From positions 1-12,053 of the forward strand of contig JAOPWF010000016.1 in NCBI GenBank assembly GCA_025965815.1: DNA of 12,053 bases, written 5' to 3'. Below are positions 1 through 8,380 of the stretch, piece after piece. How positions within the stretch are numbered: position 1 is the first letter of the stretch; the number at the start of each line of letters is the position of its first letter. The notes under the pieces were generated by a model. The model worked only from the letters and a program-made list of their open reading frames with translations, was not told where the DNA came from and did not search any database. The DNA is from Mycobacterium sp. (lineage in GTDB: Bacteria; Actinomycetota; Actinomycetes; Mycobacteriales; Mycobacteriaceae). The position numbers were made by a program, and so were the translations under genes.

Positions 1-745
1 GCTGGGCGCACCCGGAGGCGCAGTGCTCGCAGACACTGGGACTCGACACCAAATCGAAGGGTCGGGCGCGGAACCGGTATGCGGTCCCGGTCAGCGCCCC
101 GACCGGGCAGATCTGCACGGTGTTGCCCGAGAAGTAGGAGTCGAACGGTTCACCGGTGGCGATGCCGACCTGTTGCAGCGCACCGCGTTCCAGCAGTTCG
201 ATGAACGGGTCGCCGGCGATCTGACTGGAGAACCGGGTGCAGCGGGCACACAGCACACAGCGTTCCCGGTCCAGCAGCACCTGTGCGGAGATGTTGATCG
301 GTTTCGGGAAGGTCCGCTTGACGTCGGTGAACCGGCTGTCGGGCCGTCCGTTCGACATGGCCTGGTTCTGCAGCGGGCATTCGCCGCCCTTGTCGCAGAC
401 CGGGCAGTCCAGCGGGTGGTTGATCAGCAGCAGTTCCATCACGCCACGCTGTGCCTTGTCGGCTGCTTCCGATGTCAGCTGGGTGCGCACCACCATGTCC
501 GCGGTCACCGTGGTGGTGCAGGACGCCATCGGCTTGCGCTGCCCCTCGACCTCGACCAGGCATTGCCGGCAGGCCCCGACCGGCTCCAGCAGCGGGTGGT
601 CGCAGAACCGCGGGATCTGGATGCCGATCAGTTCCGCGGCGCGAATCACCAACGTGCCCTTGGGCACACTGACCTCGACACCGTCGATGGACAGGGTCAC
701 CCAGTCGGCGGGGACGGTGTCCTTGGTGCTCTCCGTCAGGGTCAT
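1..745 (-). CDS. nuoG: NADH-quinone oxidoreductase subunit G, N-terminal part (cut by window edge)
   Basis: Complex I peripheral-arm subunit that carries electrons from the NuoEF flavin site along a chain of Fe-S clusters. The 248 visible codons are the N-terminus of a protein usually near 800 residues. Cluster ligands can be read directly: Cys48, 59, 62 and 76 ([2Fe-2S]); His110, Cys114, 117 and 123 in [17 protein letters not shown]; Cys163, 166, 169 and 213 (CVLCARC...CPVGAL); and Cys239, 242 and 246 (CEHCASGC), the start of the cluster at the entry of the molybdopterin-like domain. The ATG at 745 overlaps the nuoF stop as TGATG, with GGAGG 10 nt upstream. No break is seen in the visible part. 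Identity is certain; the remainder lies beyond position 1. Confidence 0.97.
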   Translation of the reverse strand, partial: MTLTESTKDTVPADWVTLSIDGVEVSVPKGTLVIRAAELIGIQIPRFCDHPLLEPVGACRQCLVEVEGQRKPMASCTTTVTADMVVRTQLTSEAADKAQRGVMELLLINHPLDCPVCDKGGECPLQNQAMSNGRPDSRFTDVKRTFPKPINISAQVLLDRERCVLCARCTRFSSQIAGDPFIELLERGALQQVGIATGEPFDSYFSGNTVQICPVGALTGTAYRFRARPFDLVSSPSVCEHCASGCAQ

Positions 746-2070
746 CAGCCGCTCACCTCCTGGCCGGCCATCAGGGTTGATCGGTGCGGGTCGAACGGGC
801 AGCCGCCGTCGAGGTGGGCGAGGTACTCGTCGCGGAAGAACCTGACCGACGAGATGATCGGGCTCGCGGCGCCATCTCCCAACGCGCAGAACGATTTTCC
901 GAAGATGGTGTCGGAAATGTCGAGCAGCTTCTGGATATCACCCTCGGTACCTTGGCCGGTCTCCAGCCGCTCGTAGATCTGGGCGAGCCAGTAGGTGCCT
1001 TCCCGGCAGGGCGTGCATTTCCCGCAGGATTCGTGCGCGTAGAACTCGGTCCAGCGGCGCACCGCCCGCACGACGCAGGTGGTGTCGTCGAAGATCTGCA
1101 GCGCCTTGGTGCCCAGCATCGACCCCACCGACGCCATGCCCTCGTAGTCCAACGGCACGTCGAGGTGCTCGCCGGTCAGCAGCGGTGTGGACGACCCGCC
1201 CGGGGTCCAGAACTTCAGCGTGTGGCCGTCGCGGACACCGCCGGCGTACTCGAGCAGTTCGCGCAGCGTGATGCCGAGCGGGGCCTCGTACTGACCCGGC
1301 CGGTTCACATGCCCGGACAGCGAGTACAGGGTGAACCCGGGCGACTTCTCGCTGCCCATGGAGCGGAACCAGTCGACACCGTTGACCAGGATCGGTGGGA
1401 CGCTGGCGATGGATTCGACGTTGTTGACCACGGTGGGGCACGCGTAGAGGCCCGCCACCGCAGGGAACGGCGGCCGCAGGCGTGGCTGGCCGCGCCGGCC
1501 TTCCAGGGAGTCCAGCAGCGCCGTCTCCTCCCCGCAGATGTATGCCCCGGCCCCGGCGTGCAACACCAGTTCGAGATCGAATCCCGAGCCGAGGATGTCG
1601 TGACCCAGATAGCCGGCCTCGTAGGCTTCGGCGACCGCGGCCCGCAGCCGGCGCAGCACCGGAATCACCTCGCCACGCACATAGATGAACGCATGATGGG
1701 CCCGGATCGCATAGGCCGCGATGATGGCACCCTCCACGAGCACGTGCGGCGTGGCGAGCATCAGCGGAATGTCCTTGCACGTACCGGGTTCCGACTCGTC
1801 GGCGTTGATCACCAGGTAATGCGGCTTCGCCCCGGCGCCGGTGTCTTCCTGCGGGATGAACGACCACTTGGTGCCCGTCGGGAAGCCGGCGCCGCCGCGG
1901 CCCCGCAGACCCGAATCCTTCACCGTCGCAATGACGTCGTCGGGATCCATGCTCAGCGCCTTCGCCAGGGCGCGATAGCCGTCGTGGCGCTGGTAAGTGT
2001 CCAGCGACCACGACTCCGGGTCATCCCAGTACCGGCTCAGCACCGGGGTCAATGATGTCTGGGCTGCCAT
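745..2070 (-). CDS. nuoF: NADH-quinone oxidoreductase subunit F (NADH/FMN-binding 51-kDa subunit)
   Basis: Binds NADH and FMN at the tip of the complex I peripheral arm and takes the hydride from NADH. The 441-residue product is close to the usual 430-450. [13 protein letters not shown] (57-69) is the FMN/NADH glycine-rich motif, [13 protein letters not shown] (173-185) the second nucleotide motif, and [13 protein letters not shown] (347-359) with Cys349, 352, 355 plus Cys395 holds the N3 [4Fe-4S] cluster. I chose the ATG at 2070 because it follows the nuoE stop directly (TGAGATG) and gives the N-terminus expected of mycobacterial NuoF. The frame stays open back to position 2109, but that would add 13 residues inside nuoE. 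It is fourth-from-end in the visible nuo run and translationally coupled to nuoE and nuoG. Confidence 0.97.
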   Translation of the reverse strand: MAAQTSLTPVLSRYWDDPESWSLDTYQRHDGYRALAKALSMDPDDVIATVKDSGLRGRGGAGFPTGTKWSFIPQEDTGAGAKPHYLVINADESEPGTCKDIPLMLATPHVLVEGAIIAAYAIRAHHAFIYVRGEVIPVLRRLRAAVAEAYEAGYLGHDILGSGFDLELVLHAGAGAYICGEETALLDSLEGRRGQPRLRPPFPAVAGLYACPTVVNNVESIASVPPILVNGVDWFRSMGSEKSPGFTLYSLSGHVNRPGQYEAPLGITLRELLEYAGGVRDGHTLKFWTPGGSSTPLLTGEHLDVPLDYEGMASVGSMLGTKALQIFDDTTCVVRAVRRWTEFYAHESCGKCTPCREGTYWLAQIYERLETGQGTEGDIQKLLDISDTIFGKSFCALGDGAASPIISSVRFFRDEYLAHLDGGCPFDPHRSTLMAGQEVSG

Positions 2071-2071
2071 C

Positions 2072-2953
2072 TCAGTCCCCCGAATCCGTTGCAGCCGGAT
2101 CTGTTTCACTGGTCGAGGGTTTGGCCGGCACGGTGGCCGACGGGCCGGGCGCAGGCTGGTCGGCCGTGGCCTCGGCGGCCACCTGCTCGGTCGATTCCGG
2201 TTGCGGCGCAGACGTGGTGGTGGTGGCGGGGGCGCTGGGCGCGGTCATGCCCAGCTCGTGAGCCACCCGCAGCCCGGCCAGGGTTGCGGCACCCGCTTCG
2301 CGGGGATTCTCATCGGTGCGGGGGTCCGTCAGCCCGGCGAGGGCGCGTGCGGTCTCACGGAACTTGCACAGCGGCGCACCGCGGGTGGGGGAGACCGACT
2401 GGCCCGCACGCAGCTTGTCGACGAGTTCGCGGGTGGACTGCGGTGTCTGGTTGTCGAAGAACTCCCAATTGACCATCACGACGGGGGCGTAGTCGCAGGC
2501 GGCGTTGCACTCGATGTGCTCGAGCGTGACCGCGCCGTCGTCGGTCGTCTGACCGTGTTGGATGCCCAGGTGCTCCTCGAGGGATTCCAGGATTGCGTCA
2601 CCGCCCATGATCGCGCACAGCGTGTTGGTGCAGACCCCGACGAGGTAGTCCCCGGTGGGCCGGCGCCGGTACATCGAGTAGAAGGTGGCGACGGCGGCCA
2701 CCTCCGCCGGTGTCAGGCCCAGTTGGTCCGCGCAGAAGGCGATACCGGTGGCGGTGATGTAGCCGTCCTCGGCCTGCACCAGATGCAGCAGCGGCAGCAG
2801 CGCCGAGCGCGGTTGCGGGTAGCGGCCGATGATGTCCTTGGCGTCCACCTCCAACCGCGCGACGACGTCGTCCGGATATTTCGAACGGCCGGCGGCGATC
2901 GGTGGTCCGGGCTCGTCGGGACGGGGGCCGAGTTGCAGGTCGATGGCGGTCAC
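2072..2953 (-). CDS. nuoE: NADH-quinone oxidoreductase subunit E (24-kDa [2Fe-2S] subunit) with long low-complexity tail
   Basis: Partner of NuoF that carries the N1a [2Fe-2S] cluster. The thioredoxin-like ferredoxin fold shows the four ligands Cys108 and Cys113 (CTNTLC) and Cys149 and Cys153 (CNAAC). The conserved helical N-terminus occupies about 30-100 ([13 protein letters not shown]). The core ends near residue 235. The last ~58 residues are rich in Ala, Pro, Thr, Ser and acidic residues and look disordered; the total of 293 residues is longer than I recall for M. tuberculosis NuoE (about 250). The GTG start at 2953 overlaps the nuoD stop as GTGA, and the next gene begins 1 nt past its stop. 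Function is secure; the role of the tail is unknown. Confidence 0.96.
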   Translation of the reverse strand: MTAIDLQLGPRPDEPGPPIAAGRSKYPDDVVARLEVDAKDIIGRYPQPRSALLPLLHLVQAEDGYITATGIAFCADQLGLTPAEVAAVATFYSMYRRRPTGDYLVGVCTNTLCAIMGGDAILESLEEHLGIQHGQTTDDGAVTLEHIECNAACDYAPVVMVNWEFFDNQTPQSTRELVDKLRAGQSVSPTRGAPLCKFRETARALAGLTDPRTDENPREAGAATLAGLRVAHELGMTAPSAPATTTTSAPQPESTEQVAAEATADQPAPGPSATVPAKPSTSETDPAATDSGD

Positions 2954-4311
2954 CGGTCGACACCTCCCATCACGGGATCGATGCTGGCGACCGCGGCGAT
3001 GACGTCGGCGACCATGCCGCCCTCACACATTGCGGCCACCGCCTGCAGGTTGGTGAACGACGGGTCGCGGTAGTGCACCCGGTACGGGCGGGTGCCGCCG
3101 TCGGACACCATGTGCACGCCGAGCTCGCCGCGGGGGGACTCGACCGCCACGTAGACCTGGCCGGGCGGCACCCGGATGCCCTCGGTGACGAGCTTGAAGT
3201 GGTGGATCAGGGCTTCCATCGAGCTGCCCATGATCTTGGCGATGTGCTCCGGGGAGTTGCCCAGGCCGTCGGGACCCAGCGTCAGGTCGGCGGGCCAGCC
3301 GATCTTCTTGTCGGTCAACATGACTGGACCGGGCTTCAGGCGATCCACGCACTGTTCGACGATCTTCAGCGACTCTCGCATTTCCTTGACCCGGATGAGG
3401 TACCGGCCGTAGGAGTCGCACCCGTCGTCGGTGATCACGTCGAAGTCGTATGTCTCGTAACCGCAGTACGGCTGTGTCTTGCGCAGGTCTTGCGGCAACC
3501 CGGTGGAGCGCAACACCGGACCGGTGATGCCCAGGGCCATGCAGCCGGTCAGGTCAAGATAGCCGATGCCCTTGGTCCGGGCTTTCCAGATGTAGTTCTC
3601 GTTGAGCAGGTTCTCCATATCGCGGAGCCGCCTCGGCAGCAGGACAAGCAGATCCCGGATCTGCGGGACCGCCTCGTCGGGCAGGTCGACCGCCAGGCCG
3701 CCGGGGCGGATGTAGGCGTGGTTCATCCGCAGCCCGGTGATCGTCTCGAAAACACTGAGGATCAGTTCGCGTTCGCGGAACCCCAGGAACATCGCCGTCA
3801 TGGCGCCCAGTTCCATCCCGCCGGTCGCCAACGCCACCAGGTGCGACGAGATGCGGTTGAGTTCCATCAACATCACGCGCACCACGCTGGCGCGGTCGGG
3901 GACGTCGTCGGTGACGCCGAGGAGTTTCTCCACGCCGAGGCAGTAGGCGGTCTCGTTGAAAAACGGTGACAGGTAGTCCATCCGGGTTACGAATGTGACG
4001 CCCTGGGTCCAGTTCCGGTACTCGAGGTTCTTCTCGATGCCGGTGTGCAGATAACCGATTCCGCAGCGGGCCTCGGTCACCGTTTCGCCTTCGATCTCCA
4101 GGATGAGCCGCAGCACGCCGTGCGTCGAGGGGTGTTGCGGCCCCATGTTCACCACGATGCGTTCGCCGGCGGATGCGTCGGCGTTCTCTCTGGCGGCCGC
4201 CACGATCTGGTCCCAGTCCTGCCCGCCGACGGTGATGACAGTCTCGGTGCCGGCCTCAGCAGATGCGCCTGTGACACCGCCCTGGTCGGGCGGGTTGGTG
4301 GAAGTACTCAT
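2950..4311 (-). CDS. nuoD: NADH-quinone oxidoreductase subunit D (49-kDa subunit, quinone site)
   Basis: Forms the quinone-reduction cavity of complex I together with NuoB. The 453-residue protein is related to the large subunit of [NiFe] hydrogenases but lacks the metal-binding cysteine pairs. [13 protein letters not shown] (57-69) carries His64, and RMDYLSPF (110-117) carries Tyr113; these are the equivalents of the quinone-contacting His and Tyr known from the Thermus and mammalian enzymes. [13 protein letters not shown] (87-99) is the family signature. The first ~50 residues are a variable extension. The ATG at 4311 overlaps the nuoC stop as TGATG, and the nuoD stop overlaps the nuoE GTG as GTGA. 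Nothing appears broken. Confidence 0.98.
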   Translation of the reverse strand: MSTSTNPPDQGGVTGASAEAGTETVITVGGQDWDQIVAAARENADASAGERIVVNMGPQHPSTHGVLRLILEIEGETVTEARCGIGYLHTGIEKNLEYRNWTQGVTFVTRMDYLSPFFNETAYCLGVEKLLGVTDDVPDRASVVRVMLMELNRISSHLVALATGGMELGAMTAMFLGFRERELILSVFETITGLRMNHAYIRPGGLAVDLPDEAVPQIRDLLVLLPRRLRDMENLLNENYIWKARTKGIGYLDLTGCMALGITGPVLRSTGLPQDLRKTQPYCGYETYDFDVITDDGCDSYGRYLIRVKEMRESLKIVEQCVDRLKPGPVMLTDKKIGWPADLTLGPDGLGNSPEHIAKIMGSSMEALIHHFKLVTEGIRVPPGQVYVAVESPRGELGVHMVSDGGTRPYRVHYRDPSFTNLQAVAAMCEGGMVADVIAAVASIDPVMGGVDR

Positions 4312-5014
4312 CAGTTGTAGGCCCTCCGCTCGTCGGGCGGGGGGATCTCGGCGCCGTGATACTCCACCGGAATGCCGCCCAACGGGGAGTCCTTGCGTTG
4401 CGGATGTCCCACCCAGTCATCCGGCATTTCGATGCGGGTGAGGGCGGGGTGGCCGTCGAAGACGATGCCGAAGAAGTCGTAGGTTTCGCGCTCGTGCCAG
4501 TCGGTGGTCGGATACACGCCGAACAGCGAGGGGATGTGCGGATCGGCATCGGGCGCCGCGACCTCCAGCCGGACCCGTCGATTGTGGGTGATCGACATCA
4601 ACGGGTATACCGCGTGCAGTTCGCGATCGGAGTCCTCGGGGTAGTGCACACCGCTGACCCCCAGACAGAGCTCGAATCGCAAGCCGGCGTCATCGCGCAG
4701 CGCCTGCGCCACCGCGGGCAACAGCTTGCGCCGCACCTCCAGGGTGAGCTCGTCGCGGAACACCACCACGCGCTCGATCGCCTCGGCGTAGGCGTCGTCG
4801 CCGAGCGCGGCCACCAGCGTGTCGACGACTTCGTCGAAGTAACCGCCGTAGGGACGCGGTGAACTCCCAGGCAGCGAGACCGGCCGGACCAGGCGGCCGT
4901 AGCCGGAGGTGTCGCCGCTGCCTGCCGGCCCGAACATGCCACGGCGCAGTCCGATGACTTCCGGATTCACGTTGCCAGCCCCATTGCCAGTGCCATTGCC
5001 GCCGGACGTACCGC

Positions 5015-5018
<4 letters not shown>
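4311..5018 (-). CDS. nuoC: NADH-quinone oxidoreductase subunit C (30-kDa subunit)
   Basis: Structural subunit of the complex I peripheral arm that docks against NuoD and NuoB; it has no cofactor. The family signature [16 protein letters not shown] lies at 176-191, followed by a conserved C-terminus rich in [11 protein letters not shown]. The 235-residue length agrees with mycobacterial NuoC. The GTG at 5018 overlaps the nuoB stop as GTGA. The frame is open much further upstream, but that stretch is the antisense-like alternate frame of nuoB and is rejected. Residues 3-16 are a short Gly/Asn-rich run made by an imperfect DNA repeat (GGCAATGGCACTGGCAATGG), a variable N-terminus that is not part of the fold. 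Unlike E. coli, nuoC and nuoD are separate genes here. Confidence 0.97.
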
Positions 5019-5559
<541 letters not shown>

Positions 5560-5569
<10 letters not shown>

Positions 5570-5928
5570 CTCAGGCCCCCCCGCCGCCATACGTAGGCGT
5601 AGGCCACAAATACCGCGAGCATGAACAACACCATTTCGACCAGTGCAAAGATCCCCAGGCTGTCGAACGACACCGCCCACGGATACAGGAACACGATCTC
5701 GATGTCGAACACGATGAACAGCATGGCGGTCAGGTAGTACTTGATCGGAAACCGCCCGGTGGACAGGGCGGTGGCCTCCCGCGGCGTCGGCTCGATGCCG
5801 CACTCATAGGCTTCCAGTTTTGACCTGTTGTAGCGCCTCGGACCGATGACGGTGGCGATGACCACCGACACCACCGCGAATGCCGCGGCAATCGCGCCGA
5901 GCACCAGTATTGGCGTATAGAGGTTCAT
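5560..5928 (-). CDS. nuoA: NADH-quinone oxidoreductase subunit A (membrane subunit, ND3)
   Basis: Small membrane subunit at the junction between the peripheral and membrane arms of complex I; its first loop lines the quinone entrance region. The 122 residues show three hydrophobic segments at about 5-28, 61-84 and 91-112. The loop motif YECG (41-44) and [11 protein letters not shown] (74-84), with acidic residues buried in helix 2, are family hallmarks. It is the first gene of the nuo operon. The ATG at 5928 lies inside a 6-bp inverted repeat, and the best purine-rich site (GAGGGAG) is about 12 nt away, so initiation may be weak or structured. The 162 bp upstream should hold the operon promoter. 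Confidence 0.97.
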
Positions 5929-5939
5929 ACAGCTGAACC
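5922..5939 (-). promoter_or_regulatory. Inverted repeat spanning the nuoA start codon
   Basis: On the coding strand GGTTCA and TGAACC are perfect inverted arms separated by GCTGTA, and the nuoA ATG straddles the loop and the second arm. In mRNA this could form a short hairpin that hides the start codon. Six base pairs is weak, and the second arm is coding, so the pairing may be chance. Confidence 0.35.
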
Positions 5940-5958
5940 GCTCCCTCGTGGCTGTCCA

Positions 5959-5974
5959 TGTGAGCTAACCCACA
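5959..5974. promoter_or_regulatory. CRP-like palindrome in the nuo promoter region
   Basis: TGTGAGCTAACCCACA has the spacing of a CRP/FNR-family site (TGTGA-N6-TCACA) and matches nine of the ten half-site bases. It lies 31-46 bp upstream of the nuoA ATG. A possible -10 element, TAGGCT, overlaps its edge on the nuo strand (5979-5974). In that position a bound regulator would more likely repress than activate. The match is seen; the binding is inferred. Confidence 0.4.
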
Positions 5975-6023
5975 GCCTAGCCGTGTTTGGGGTCCACGCC
6001 AGTTCTTTTGTTAGTATCGCTAC

Positions 6024-6039
6024 TGGCAGTGAGCTGCCA
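6024..6039. repeat. Perfect 6-bp inverted repeat between the receiver gene and nuoA
   Basis: TGGCAG-TGAG-CTGCCA forms a perfect 6-bp stem with a 4-nt loop, 52 bp past the receiver gene stop and about 100 bp before nuoA. No T-tract follows it on either strand, so a standard Rho-independent terminator is not supported. It could be an operator or a structured leader element. Apart from this, the CRP-like site and the start-codon repeat, I see nothing else in the 5929-6090 gap. Confidence 0.35.
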
Positions 6040-6090
6040 CCTTGTCATGCCGCGAAGAGCCAACGGCGACTTTAGATTTCGGGTTTGCGA

Positions 6091-6504
6091 CTACTGCGCG
6101 TGGGCGCGTAGCAGCGATACCACGGCTTCGCCGAGCCGGATCGGGTCGATGGGGTGTGGAACCGCCGCTTCAGCGCGCGACCAGGATGCCAGCCAGGCGT
6201 CGTCGGCGCGGCCGGTGAGCACCAGAATCGGTGGGCAATCGGCTATCTCGTCCTTGAGCTGCTTGGCGATACCCATCCCACCCACCGGGGTCGCCTCGCC
6301 GTCCAGGATCACCAGGTCGAAGCCGCCTGCATCCATCTGTTGGATCACCACCGGCGCGGTGGCCACCTCGAGGTAGCTGAGCTCCGGCAGGTCCGGGTGG
6401 ACACGTTTGCCCAGCGCCAACTGCACTTCTTCGCGGGTTTTCGCGTTGTCGCTGTAGACCAGGATGCGCAGCGGGCCGGGCGCGGCATCAGGGCGGCTGG
6501 GCAC
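6091..6504 (-). CDS. Single-domain response-regulator-like receiver protein (Rv3143-like)
   Basis: Receiver (CheY-like) fold without an output domain, so any signal must pass by protein contact. The sequence shows LRILVYSDN (12-20, acidic pocket), the likely phosphoacceptor Asp68 in LVILDGE, and Thr97 in LVLTGR. The position of the conserved Lys-Pro is His117-Pro118 (AAVPHPID), so the switch lysine is replaced. No histidine kinase gene is nearby. It lies immediately upstream of nuoA on the same strand, and the M. tuberculosis counterpart Rv3143 also neighbours nuo. I chose the GTG at 6504, giving 137 residues close to the family length of about 133. An ATG at 6573 would add 23 Pro/Arg-rich residues, and neither start has a clear ribosome site. 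Function is inferred, not shown. Confidence 0.88.
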   Translation of the reverse strand: MPSRPDAAPGPLRILVYSDNAKTREEVQLALGKRVHPDLPELSYLEVATAPVVIQQMDAGGFDLVILDGEATPVGGMGIAKQLKDEIADCPPILVLTGRADDAWLASWSRAEAAVPHPIDPIRLGEAVVSLLRAHAQ

Positions 6505-6580
6505 GGAGCCGATGCTATCGCGTCGGGGTGGTGGGGCCGCCCGTCCCGCGACATTTGCGAATTCCGACCCCATATATCGC

Positions 6581-6591
6581 TAAACAGTTTA
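6581..6591. promoter_or_regulatory. Palindrome TAAACAGTTTA, candidate operator
   Basis: Five-base perfect arms (TAAAC/GTTTA) around one central base, placed between the likely -35 and -10 zones of the SDR gene. Short AT-rich palindromes of this sort are typical of TetR-family operators, and a TetR gene lies in the converging cluster at 11062-11679. The link to that regulator is inference. Confidence 0.35.
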
Positions 6592-6614
6592 CCGTTTTCA
6601 TAACGTCATGGTAA

Positions 6615-6619
6615 GAGGT
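6615..6619 (+). promoter_or_regulatory. Ribosome binding site of the SDR gene
   Basis: AAGAGGTGA ends 4-5 nt before the ATG at 6624. A GTG at 6618 is in frame but overlaps this site, so the ATG is the better start. Confidence 0.6.
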
Positions 6620-6623
6620 GAAT

Positions 6624-7421
6624 ATGGACTACGGAATCAAGGGCCGGGTTGCCCTGGTGGTCGGCGGCAGCAAGGGTATGGGCTTCGACGCCGCTAAAAT
6701 GCTTGCCGCCGAAGGTTGTTCGGTAGCGGTCATGGCACGCACACGCTCCGATGTCGAACAGGCCGTGGAGGAGATCCGCCTGCGCGGCGGCGCCGCGGAA
6801 GCCGTGGTCGGCGATATCTGCGACCGGATGGACGTCGACGCGGCGGTCCAACAGGTGTCCGAGGCGTTCGGGCCGCCGCTGATCGTCATCGGTCAGACCC
6901 GCCACAACGCTCCGGGCGATTTCGACGACATCACCGACGTCGACCACTACGTCCAATCGTTCACGGCCTACACCATCAGCCAGATCCACCTGCTGCACGC
7001 GGTGTTGCCGGCCATGCGGGAGGCGGGCTGGGGCCGTTTTGTCCACATCGGCTCCGGCACGGCGAAGGAACCCGCAGGCAACATCCACCACGCGGTGGCC
7101 AACGCGACCCGACCGTCCACGGTCGGTCTGCTCAAAACCGTGGCCGACGAGAATGCGCAACATGGCATCACGGTCAACACCGTGGCGCCGGGCTGGATCG
7201 AGACCCAGAGCGCCCTCGATTACATGCGGGACAACGTCGGCGCGGCCACCGAGGAGGAGCGGCGGGCATTCTTGCTCGGCAAAGCCGGCATTCCGGCCGC
7301 CCGGATGGGCAAGCCGAGCGAGATCGCCTCGCTCATCGTGTACCTGTGCTCAGAACAGGCCGGTTACCTGACCGGGCACTGGATCACCGTCGACGGCGGT
7401 CTGCACCGCTCGGCGTTCTGA
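6624..7421 (+). CDS. Short-chain dehydrogenase/reductase-fold protein lacking the YxxxK catalytic pair
   Basis: A 265-residue classical-length SDR with a Rossmann nucleotide site (VVGGSKGMG, 12-20), the acidic VGDICD (62-67) that normally contacts adenine, the conserved NTVAPGWIET (185-194), and the C-terminal YLTGHWITVDGGL typical of FabG-like enzymes. The active-site Ser144 is present. Aligning the helix after it (FabG YAAAKAGLIGF versus ANATRPSTVGL) puts Ala159 at the catalytic Tyr and Arg163 at the catalytic Lys, and the usual NNAG is GQTRHNAPG. It therefore belongs to a divergent SDR group with a changed active site; it may act on an unusual substrate or bind nucleotide without standard catalysis. 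It is the only plus-strand gene, and its stop lies 4 nt from the YceI stop. Confidence 0.9.
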   Translation: MDYGIKGRVALVVGGSKGMGFDAAKMLAAEGCSVAVMARTRSDVEQAVEEIRLRGGAAEAVVGDICDRMDVDAAVQQVSEAFGPPLIVIGQTRHNAPGDFDDITDVDHYVQSFTAYTISQIHLLHAVLPAMREAGWGRFVHIGSGTAKEPAGNIHHAVANATRPSTVGLLKTVADENAQHGITVNTVAPGWIETQSALDYMRDNVGAATEEERRAFLLGKAGIPAARMGKPSEIASLIVYLCSEQAGYLTGHWITVDGGLHRSAF

Positions 7422-7425
7422 TCGG

Positions 7426-7962
7426 TCACTGCGGAGCGCGGACGAATACCGCATCCCCGAAGATCGTGGTGTTCATGCCCACCATGCCGAGCTGATTTCC
7501 GGTCACACCGAACTTCGATCGCTCGATGGTGGTTTGCGCCGAGACGCGCACCGTCCCGTCGTCGAGCATCCGGACGGTGGCCGGCAACTCGATCGGCGCG
7601 GAGGTGCCCTTGACGGCGAGGGTGGCGCGTAGGTCCGCGGTCTCGGGGCCGGTGGGTTGCGCGCCGGTGACGACGACGCTGATCTCGGGAAACTTCTCGA
7701 CGTCGAAGAAGTCCGCCGAGCGCAGGTGCTCGTCGCGCTTGCGGATGCCGGTCTTCAGCGATGCGGCCCGGATGTCGATCCGGCCGAAGATCGCACCGGC
7801 GGCCGTCACCTGACCGTCGCCGCTGGCCTCGCCGAAGGTGCCTTCGACGTTCATCAGGCCCCACATCGTCTTGTTCTTGAACCTGAAATCCGCCCGGTCC
7901 GGGACCAGATTCCAGACTCCCGCGAGTCCCGGGCCGCCGAGCAGTTCCTGCAGTGTGGTCAT
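7426..7962 (-). CDS. YceI-family lipocalin-like protein, cytoplasmic type
   Basis: YceI proteins form a lipocalin-like barrel that binds polyisoprenoid or other lipid-like molecules. The 178-residue product shows the family core KTGIRKRDEHLRSADFFD (70-87) followed by VEKFPEI, and the closing GxxxNTTIFGD region (162-170). No signal peptide is visible: the N-terminus MTTLQELLGG is not hydrophobic, so it probably stays in the cytoplasm, unlike E. coli YceI. The ATG at 7962 has GGAGG 4 nt upstream, 11 nt past the previous gene's stop, so it is the last gene of the minus-strand cluster. It might hold or deliver a hydrophobic substrate of the neighbouring acyl-CoA enzymes (inference). Confidence 0.92.
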   Translation of the reverse strand: MTTLQELLGGPGLAGVWNLVPDRADFRFKNKTMWGLMNVEGTFGEASGDGQVTAAGAIFGRIDIRAASLKTGIRKRDEHLRSADFFDVEKFPEISVVVTGAQPTGPETADLRATLAVKGTSAPIELPATVRMLDDGTVRVSAQTTIERSKFGVTGNQLGMVGMNTTIFGDAVFVRAPQ

Positions 7963-7973
7963 CTCACCTCCAA

Positions 7974-8375
7974 CTACTCCGCCGGCTCATCGAGCAGCGG
8001 GGCGAGTTCTGCTGGGTTCAGGTATTCGTCGATGCGGCTGATCAGGCCGTCCGTGCCGACCAGAATGACCATGCACACCCGCATCGCCACGGGAGTGCCG
8101 GTGCGCGAGGTCGCGTGCAGGATGTGCTGCTGGACGAATCCGCCGTCGAAGACCTGGCGCGACAGGACCTGGTACCGCCGCCCGCTGGTCGACGACACGA
8201 ACCAGTCGATGACCCTCAGCGCGCGGGATTTGTCGCGGTCACAGCGGGCCCCGACCTGCCAGACCGCAACGTCCGTCGACCACAACCCCGCGACGGTCGC
8301 GACGTCGCCGGCCTCGATCGCGGCGAACAGCCGGTCGGCGACCGACGTGATGGCGTCCAGTTCAGCGGTCGGCAT
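7974..8375 (-). CDS. NTF2-like/SnoaL-like domain protein
   Basis: A 133-residue small alpha+beta cone-fold protein. The pattern is that of the NTF2-like superfamily: an N-terminal helix ending in LFAAIEAGDVATVAGLWSTD (17-36), strand segments around 65-108, and the closing strand LISRIDEYLNPAELAPLL (111-128). Members serve as small hydrolases, isomerases or accessory subunits; no specific catalytic set can be assigned here. The ATG at 8375 is preferred because AGGAG lies 5 nt upstream. An in-frame GTG two codons earlier overlaps that site. It begins 9 nt after the kinase gene stop and is followed by YceI, so it is co-transcribed. Confidence 0.82.
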   Translation of the reverse strand: MPTAELDAITSVADRLFAAIEAGDVATVAGLWSTDVAVWQVGARCDRDKSRALRVIDWFVSSTSGRRYQVLSRQVFDGGFVQQHILHATSRTGTPVAMRVCMVILVGTDGLISRIDEYLNPAELAPLLDEPAE

Positions 8376-8380
8376 GGGCA

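Larger units (their letters stand above)
6505..6623. promoter_or_regulatory. Divergent promoter region between receiver gene and SDR gene
   Basis: This 119-bp region separates the receiver gene (minus strand) from the SDR gene (plus strand). Its right half is AT-richer than its surroundings. The hexamer TAACGT at 6601-6606 fits the mycobacterial -10 pattern TANNNT for the SDR gene. An 11-bp palindrome lies in the spacer just upstream. Promoter assignment is by pattern only. Confidence 0.45.

Noticed and set aside
23..2055. Long plus-strand open frames opposite nuoG and nuoF
   Set aside because: They mirror well-matched minus-strand nuo genes in GC-rich DNA and have no recognisable domain or ribosome site.
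2071..2109. Earlier ATG for nuoF
   Set aside because: It would put 13 non-conserved residues inside nuoE; the ATG at 2070 follows the nuoE stop directly and fits the family N-terminus.
6024..6039. Rho-independent terminator of the receiver gene
   Set aside because: A short stem without a following T-tract on either strand.
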